Part shown: piece by piece, positions 4,582-9,222 of the stretch
Numbering within the stretch: position 1 is the stretch's first letter
Layout: the number at the start of each line of letters is the position of its first letter
Source of the DNA: PHET01 sp038202795
GTDB lineage: Bacteria; Actinomycetota; Coriobacteriia; Anaerosomatales; PHET01
NCBI GenBank assembly: GCA_038202795.1
Contig: JBBREQ010000087.1
Location: forward strand, 1 to 9,222
Reading direction: 5' to 3'
Length of the DNA: 9,222 nucleotides
Made by a program: the position numbers and the translations under genes
Notes under the pieces: generated by a model
Told to the model about the DNA's origin: nothing
The model's database searches: none
Seen by the model: the letters and a program-made list of their open reading frames with translations, nothing else

Positions 4582-6981
4582 TCATGAAAGGAGCCCGCTT
4601 GAACCGCGCATGTACTCCAGCACAGTGCTTGTAGACCCAAACTCCACGATATCACCCTCAAAGACGTCCGCCTCAGTGACGGCTGCGCCGTTCAACCGAA
4701 CACCGCCTGCGCTGCTGTTATCCTTGACTGTGACCCGATTTTCGCTAACCACAAGCACCGCGTGATGGCGCGACACCTCAGGATCCTCCAGCACGAGATC
4801 ATTGTCAGAAGCACGGCCCACGCTCAGGACACCCCGCTTGAGGGGGAATACCGCGGGCCCGACGCGCAGTGCGAATCGGTCGAGGTCGGCGCTATCCAAC
4901 GGGGAAGAAGCCGCGCTCGACTCTTCGGTCGATCTGTTCCGCCCGAGCACTAATACCCCTATGGAGCCGACGACCCCAAGCGCGATCACAAACATGAGTA
5001 TCTCGGGACCGCCGCCGTAAGCTGATCCTCCACCGCCGCTCACGGTCGGCGTGGCGCTGGTCTCCTGGAACGAGGTCAGCGCGTAATACGGTTCCTGCTC
5101 CATAGAAGTTTCTTTGCCGAACACCGACATTGTCCAGGTGCCAGGCTTGGCGTTCTCAACGAACAGCTGGGCTGGAACGGTGTCGCGCACGACCTTGAGC
5201 CCCGGATAGCCACTCGCGACCACCGCCCCTGCAGGGTCCTTGAGTTGCATCTCAAGAACGCTGCCCGGCCAGTACAGAATCGCCTGCAGAACGCCATTCT
5301 TGGTGGGAACATCGAACACGCCCGCTTCGGACGTCGCTCCCTGTGCGACGGCTCCCTCGAAATTGCCCAACACCGGCTGGGTGGCCGCGACCTGCGAGAA
5401 GATGAAGCTGCCGGCCAGCGCTATAAGGGATGACGGGTCCGCGTATGAGTACCTGGAGGCAGAGCCCGCGATGTCCTTGAGCAGGTCCTCATCAATATCG
5501 GTACCTGGCGTGCCAAACCCGATCGTGTAGATATCAATCCCTGAGTCACGAACCATCTGGGCAGCTGAACGAATTTGGTCCGGTGTGTTGTCTTCCTCGT
5601 CCATTCCATCGGAGAGCAGGATCAGCGTCCTAGAGCCGGTCGCACCCTCGAGTTGTGCCGCACCAGCTTCAATGGCCCGAACGAGGTTGGTGCTCCCGTC
5701 GGCCTGAAGTCCGCTGATCGCATCTCGGACCTTGCTGTAGTCACTCGTCGGCTCCTCGATACTATGTGCATCTTCATTGAAGCTGACGAGCCCGACGCCG
5801 ACCGATCCCGCTCCGAACCACGCAGCCCCTTCCAGGATGGAGCACACGGTACGCGCGGCGCCTTTCGCAGCATCGATCTTGATGCCGCTGTGCTCCGTCT
5901 TGTATGCCGCTGCCGCCTCGCGGTACTTCTCAACGGTCCAATCTCGAACCGGCTTGGATTCTTGAGCGGTCTTGTAGTCTTTGTAGTCCTGTTTGCTTGG
6001 GCCAATCAGGCCCCAACCATGTAGGACGGGGAAGCTCTTAATTACCGTGGCAGACGGGACTGTTCCGACTATGGGTATCTGTTCGGGCGCGGGCAGCAGG
6101 CCGTCTCCCTTGATTGGCCACCCTACCGCCTCACCTACGACAACAGAACAGTAGGGATCTTCGTCCATGATACTGGGCACTGTATTGAGCGCCTTCATGA
6201 AGTCCGAAGTAGAGTCCAAATCCCCCTCGGCGTGCACTGCGAACCCCCGCACCCCGGCCCATACATGTCCCTGGTGCGGCGTGTCAATCGTGGTGAATCC
6301 ATAGATGTCGTCCCTGGGCTGCTCAAAATCTTGAGAATCGTAGAACTTGGGATCGACCGCGAGCCCCTTCATCACAGCCCTCGTCAGCAGTCCTCCCATG
6401 CTGTGCCCAACGACATACACGTCTGAAACGCCCGCATCCTTCTCTACCAAATCGATTGCTCTCGAAAGTATCCCAGCAGTGGGCTTGAGGTGGCCTTCGG
6501 CGTTATGATATCCGCTGTAGTCGAGCATGTAGACCTTAGCTGAATCGAATACACCTCCGGGGCTCTGGACCTCCTTGTAGACCGCCCATTCAGTCCCCGA
6601 ACCGCCTATGTTCTCGAACTTGGCCTTAAACTTCTTCGTGAAGTCCTTTTCCTCCGGCTTCGCCGTTCGGTCTTTCCATACCCAGTGCCCTTTGATCCAG
6701 TCGGACTCCTGGTTGCCGTGGGCCTTCAACCCGTGGACAAGTAGAACAGGAAGCTCCGGGGGCTCCTTCGAACCCTCGGCTACCGCCATCGAGCCCGACG
6801 AGTCAAGGACGAGTGAGGTGGTGGCCGTCGGCATGGTGACGGCCGCTCGCGCAGGCTGAGGCACAAGACAGACGCTCAGGCTTATCAGTACGAGTACAAT
6901 TCCTGAAATTGCGAAGCCGGCGGCGTGACCCTTGGGTCGCCTCACTGCCGTTTCACCGCGCTGCGAACAGCGACGAGCCAT
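4582..6981 (-). CDS. Membrane VWA protein with inserted alpha/beta-hydrolase and cytoplasmic FHA domain
   Basis: The 799-residue protein starts at ATG 6981. It has a basic N-terminus and a signal segment (about 23-47, ending QPARAA), then the first VWA strand with MIDAS motif LVLDSSGSM (Asp60, Ser62, Ser64). Instead of continuing, an alpha/beta-hydrolase follows (about 75-325): VLLVHGLKAHG, nucleophile motif GHSMGG (Ser194), likely Asp293 in GDGLLP and His321 in VLHGWG. The VWA fold then resumes near 367 with KIDAAKGAA, SFNED, DGSTNL (Thr431) and LILLSDGMDEED (Asp458). A beta-rich domain (about 535-640), a Gly-rich linker, one membrane helix (about 661-679) and an FHA domain (about 718-784, GRASDNDLVL, SRHH, LNG) complete it. 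Lipase-like hydrolysis and metal-dependent adhesion outside, with phosphothreonine binding inside, are expected from the families. The start is uncertain: GTG 7089 has a GGGGG site, and the frame is open back to 7197. No strong ribosome site precedes 6981. Confidence 0.85.
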   Translation of the reverse strand: MARRCSQRGETAVRRPKGHAAGFAISGIVLVLISLSVCLVPQPARAAVTMPTATTSLVLDSSGSMAVAEGSKEPPELPVLLVHGLKAHGNQESDWIKGHWVWKDRTAKPEEKDFTKKFKAKFENIGGSGTEWAVYKEVQSPGGVFDSAKVYMLDYSGYHNAEGHLKPTAGILSRAIDLVEKDAGVSDVYVVGHSMGGLLTRAVMKGLAVDPKFYDSQDFEQPRDDIYGFTTIDTPHQGHVWAGVRGFAVHAEGDLDSTSDFMKALNTVPSIMDEDPYCSVVVGEAVGWPIKGDGLLPAPEQIPIVGTVPSATVIKSFPVLHGWGLIGPSKQDYKDYKTAQESKPVRDWTVEKYREAAAAYKTEHSGIKIDAAKGAARTVCSILEGAAWFGAGSVGVGLVSFNEDAHSIEEPTSDYSKVRDAISGLQADGSTNLVRAIEAGAAQLEGATGSRTLILLSDGMDEEDNTPDQIRSAAQMVRDSGIDIYTIGFGTPGTDIDEDLLKDIAGSASRYSYADPSSLIALAGSFIFSQVAATQPVLGNFEGAVAQGATSEAGVFDVPTKNGVLQAILYWPGSVLEMQLKDPAGAVVASGYPGLKVVRDTVPAQLFVENAKPGTWTMSVFGKETSMEQEPYYALTSFQETSATPTVSGGGGSAYGGGPEILMFVIALGVVGSIGVLVLGRNRSTEESSAASSPLDSADLDRFALRVGPAVFPLKRGVLSVGRASDNDLVLEDPEVSRHHAVLVVSENRVTVKDNSSAGGVRLNGAAVTEADVFEGDIVEFGSTSTVLEYMRGSSGLLS

Positions 6982-7177
6982 CTGCTTGGCTGAGCGCTCT
7001 GAGCCGATCGTCCGCTGCCCTGATCGCGGTGCCGCGCTCTGGCGATCAGTCTCAACTTCCTTGACGTTTCCGAACACTGAAAACTTCACGCTCGGCCCCC
7101 AGCCACTTGTTGAACTCCTCGGTGATTCCCTGCGCTCGTGGAACGCGCCGCGCGGATACCGCACCTTTCGAGGGCGC

Positions 7178-7885
7178 CTACGCCCCAGACCCATCACTCA
7201 AGGCGGCGCTCTCTATAAACCATCCCGTGGACAATCTCGTCGCAATCACCCGCCCAAACCAGAACCACTCAACGCCGATGCATGCCGAAAACTGCACCTC
7301 GACTCGGTCGGGCGAACTCTCCACATACTCGAACATGTCGAGATCATTGAGAATGGTGATATCAATCGGCCTAGCGCCCGAAGCTGGCAGATCCGTGAAC
7401 TCAGACACGACATAAGTGCTGTCGGCCTCCGCATCGTAGGACTCACTAGTCGCCATTAGGTCGCCCTCCGAATACGTAGCTCTGTACTCAGGGGTGCGGC
7501 AGTCCCAGGCTTGGTCGAGGTCGCCGGCAATGCACGCCCGAAGGTAGGTCACAATCGCGTCCTCTGCGCTCGACCCACCCGCAGGCTCACTGACCGCGGG
7601 ACCAGTGGCCACAGAGCCGGATTGAGCCATTTGGGTTCCGCCGGATAGACCGCCTGTCGGAGGTAAGGTACCGTCGGCGGGCGGTCCGCCCGAGAACACG
7701 AACGCAAGAACGATCACCACTGCTGCGACTGCGCCTGCCACAACCCACATCGACTGCGATGGCGAGGCCTTCTGAGCTGGCGGGAGAACCGGAGTGGTTG
7801 GCTGCGAGGTTCTCGCCATCTCGGCATACCGTCGCTCGAGCGCGCCAAGGATGTCGTCATCGTGCGATCCTGAACCCTGATCCAC
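7178..7885 (-). CDS. Single-pass membrane protein with NTF2-like outer domain, function unknown
   Basis: This 235-residue protein has a short acidic cytoplasmic tail (DDDILGALERRYAEMAR, about 9-25), a Pro/Gln-rich stretch and one membrane helix (about 46-65). A Gly/Pro/Thr-rich linker follows (66-105), then an extracellular domain (about 106-230). That domain begins SAEDAIVTYLRACIAGDLDQAWDCRT, the pattern of NTF2-like/DUF4878-type domains in which a helix pair precedes a curved sheet. No catalytic motif is evident. Two Cys near 118 and 129 and one near 202 might form a disulfide if oxidised. The start is GTG 7885, with a purine-rich GGAGAGGGAG just upstream. It lies 50 bp after the FHA kinase stop and is probably co-transcribed. 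The Thr/Ser-rich inner segment may be a kinase substrate, which is inference only. Confidence 0.8.
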   Translation of the reverse strand: MDQGSGSHDDDILGALERRYAEMARTSQPTTPVLPPAQKASPSQSMWVVAGAVAAVVIVLAFVFSGGPPADGTLPPTGGLSGGTQMAQSGSVATGPAVSEPAGGSSAEDAIVTYLRACIAGDLDQAWDCRTPEYRATYSEGDLMATSESYDAEADSTYVVSEFTDLPASGARPIDITILNDLDMFEYVESSPDRVEVQFSACIGVEWFWFGRVIATRLSTGWFIESAALSDGSGA

Positions 7886-7935
7886 CGGCTCCCTCTCCGC
7901 TCCTCAAGCTCTACCATCAACGCGCCCTCAGACAC

Positions 7936-9222
7936 TTAGACCCCGCTACGCAACACCCGAATCTCCGTACTCCCAATCGTGACCACGGAGCCTTCGCTCA
8001 TCGGCATAGCCTCGCGAACCTGAGAGCCGTTGAGAAATGTCCCGTTCCTGCTTCCGGCGTCGGCGGCGTAGAGCCATTCGCCTCGGCGCTCAATCAATGC
8101 ATGCCGACGGCTGACGACGTCGTCGGCGACCACTATCTCGACTTCGGCGGAACGCCCGATATACGCAGGCAACGGTACGATCTCGACCCTGTTCTCCATC
8201 GGCCCCAAGATGTGCACTTCGATGCGGTCACGCTCTGCCGAGAGGCCTCCCAGCCCGGCCGAGAGCATCTCGGCCTCTGTGGGGGCGCCCCCTGAGGACC
8301 TCTCGCGCTTGGTGAACATCCACACCAGCCCGCCTACGGCGGCAACGGCGAAGATCATGATCCCGAATCCGCCGGAACCTGAAGCCATCGCCAGCGTGAT
8401 TAGGCCAAGCGCCGTCCCCGCCCCAGCAACGCCCACAACCCAACCCGCCGATCCTTTCTGAGGTGCCCGATTCTTGAGGGCATCCATAGTGGACGTATCG
8501 AAAGACACGCCTGGAACCGTTCCTGAACCACCTCTGTCAGCAAGATCTTGAAGCGAGATCGCCGAACCACCGGCCGAGCCCGCCGCAGCGCCCCGCAGGC
8601 AGTTCCTCATCTCAATAGCCGTCTGAAACCGGGTCGCCGGATCTGCGGACATCGCTTGGTAGACGACTGCCTGAACCTCCGGCGGCACAGCCAAGGTGGT
8701 CGGAAACTGCGGCGCACTCTCATGGGAGGTGCGATACATGATTGTGTGCGTGTCGAGCCCATCGGTAGCGCCGAACGGGTTTCGACCCGACAGCATCTCG
8801 TAAGCAATCACTCCGATGCCGAATAGGTCGGCTCTCCCGTCTGCCGGCTCAGCCCTGATCTGTTCTGGCGACATATAGCCGGGGGTTCCGGCGATGATCG
8901 ACTCCGCCACTCCGCCCACCTGACTCACGTGAGCGACGCCGAAGTCCGTGAGCTTGATGCGCCCGTCCTCTGTGACAAAGATGTTGTCCGGCTTCACATC
9001 ACGGTGAACTACACCCATGGTGTGAGCGTAGTCCAGAGCTTCGAGCAGCTGATCGAGCACGCCGAGGGTCGCGGAGAGTGACACGGGTCCTTTATCGATG
9101 AGCTCCGAAAGAGTGTGTCCTCGCAGCAGCTCCATGACGATTGCCGAGCGGCCGTCGAACACGTCCGCAGCATAGATTGTGACGATGCCGGGGTGGCTGA
9201 GGCGCGCAGAGGTCTTACCCTC
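7936..9222 (-). CDS. Ser/Thr protein kinase with two membrane helices and C-terminal FHA domain (N-terminus outside window)
   Basis: The visible 428 residues begin in helix C of the kinase (EGKTSARLSHPGIVTIY); the glycine loop and catalytic Lys lie beyond base 9222. Catalytic residues are intact: HRDVKPDN (about 73-80), DFG (93-95), GTPGYMSPEQ (112-121), DLFGIGVIAYEMLSGRNPFG, and DPATRF near 194. A linker leads to two adjacent hydrophobic helices (about 261-280 and 285-304, with WVVGVAGAGTALGLITLAMA and a second ending VWMFTK). A charged spacer follows, then an FHA domain (about 345-425) with YIGRSAE, VSRRHALI, SRNGTFLNG and a closing VVTIGSTEIRVL. Two helices place both kinase and FHA domain in the cytoplasm, so there is almost no ectodomain. 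The FHA could dock on its own or other kinases' phosphothreonines. It is probably the first visible gene of the minus-strand operon. Confidence 0.92.
   Translation of the reverse strand, partial: EGKTSARLSHPGIVTIYAADVFDGRSAIVMELLRGHTLSELIDKGPVSLSATLGVLDQLLEALDYAHTMGVVHRDVKPDNIFVTEDGRIKLTDFGVAHVSQVGGVAESIIAGTPGYMSPEQIRAEPADGRADLFGIGVIAYEMLSGRNPFGATDGLDTHTIMYRTSHESAPQFPTTLAVPPEVQAVVYQAMSADPATRFQTAIEMRNCLRGAAAGSAGGSAISLQDLADRGGSGTVPGVSFDTSTMDALKNRAPQKGSAGWVVGVAGAGTALGLITLAMASGSGGFGIMIFAVAAVGGLVWMFTKRERSSGGAPTEAEMLSAGLGGLSAERDRIEVHILGPMENRVEIVPLPAYIGRSAEVEIVVADDVVSRRHALIERRGEWLYAADAGSRNGTFLNGSQVREAMPMSEGSVVTIGSTEIRVLRSGV

Noticed and set aside
5575..6024. Plus-strand open frame of 149 codons inside the VWA gene
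   Set aside because: It is antisense to well-conserved VWA motifs and has no independent evidence.

Overview
The window is a GC-rich, densely coded bacterial segment that is almost entirely a cell-envelope signalling locus. It is built from paralogous Hanks-type Ser/Thr protein kinases, two proteins with phosphothreonine-binding FHA domains, a PASTA-domain lipoprotein and a peptidoglycan L,D-transpeptidase. GC-rich codon use, GTG starts at all six genes whose start is clear, Shine-Dalgarno sites of the AAGGAG/GGGGG type, and the mix of kinases, FHA and PASTA domains point to a Gram-positive, high-GC (Actinomycetota-like) organism. Finer placement is not possible from the sequence alone. No RNA gene, CRISPR array, transposase or phage gene was seen.

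Most genes lie on the minus strand and are read from high to low coordinates. First comes a kinase with two membrane helices and a C-terminal FHA domain (9222-7936, its N-terminus outside the window). It is followed by a single-pass membrane protein with an NTF2-like outer domain (7885-7178). Next is a secreted/membrane von Willebrand A protein that carries a complete-looking alpha/beta-hydrolase inside its VWA fold and an FHA domain on its cytoplasmic tail (6981-4582). Then come a kinase N-lobe remnant (4527-4207) and a full kinase with a discoidin-like, probably glycan-binding ectodomain (4161-2578). Spacing is about 45-55 bp or less except ahead of the VWA gene, so these five probably form one operon.

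The left part has a plus-strand L,D-transpeptidase (1620-2564). It converges on the discoidin kinase and diverges from a PASTA lipoprotein (1370-377, minus) whose frame is broken by one extra base near 1181. A further kinase (228-1, minus) runs off the left edge. Its N-terminus is a close copy of the kinase remnant at 4527.

Taken together, the kinases would sense wall or glycan ligands outside the cell, the FHA domains would read their phosphothreonines inside, and the transpeptidase, PASTA protein and hydrolase/VWA protein would act at the wall. This linkage is inferred from gene neighbourhood and domain content. The most unusual item is the VWA protein split by a hydrolase and joined through the membrane to an FHA domain.
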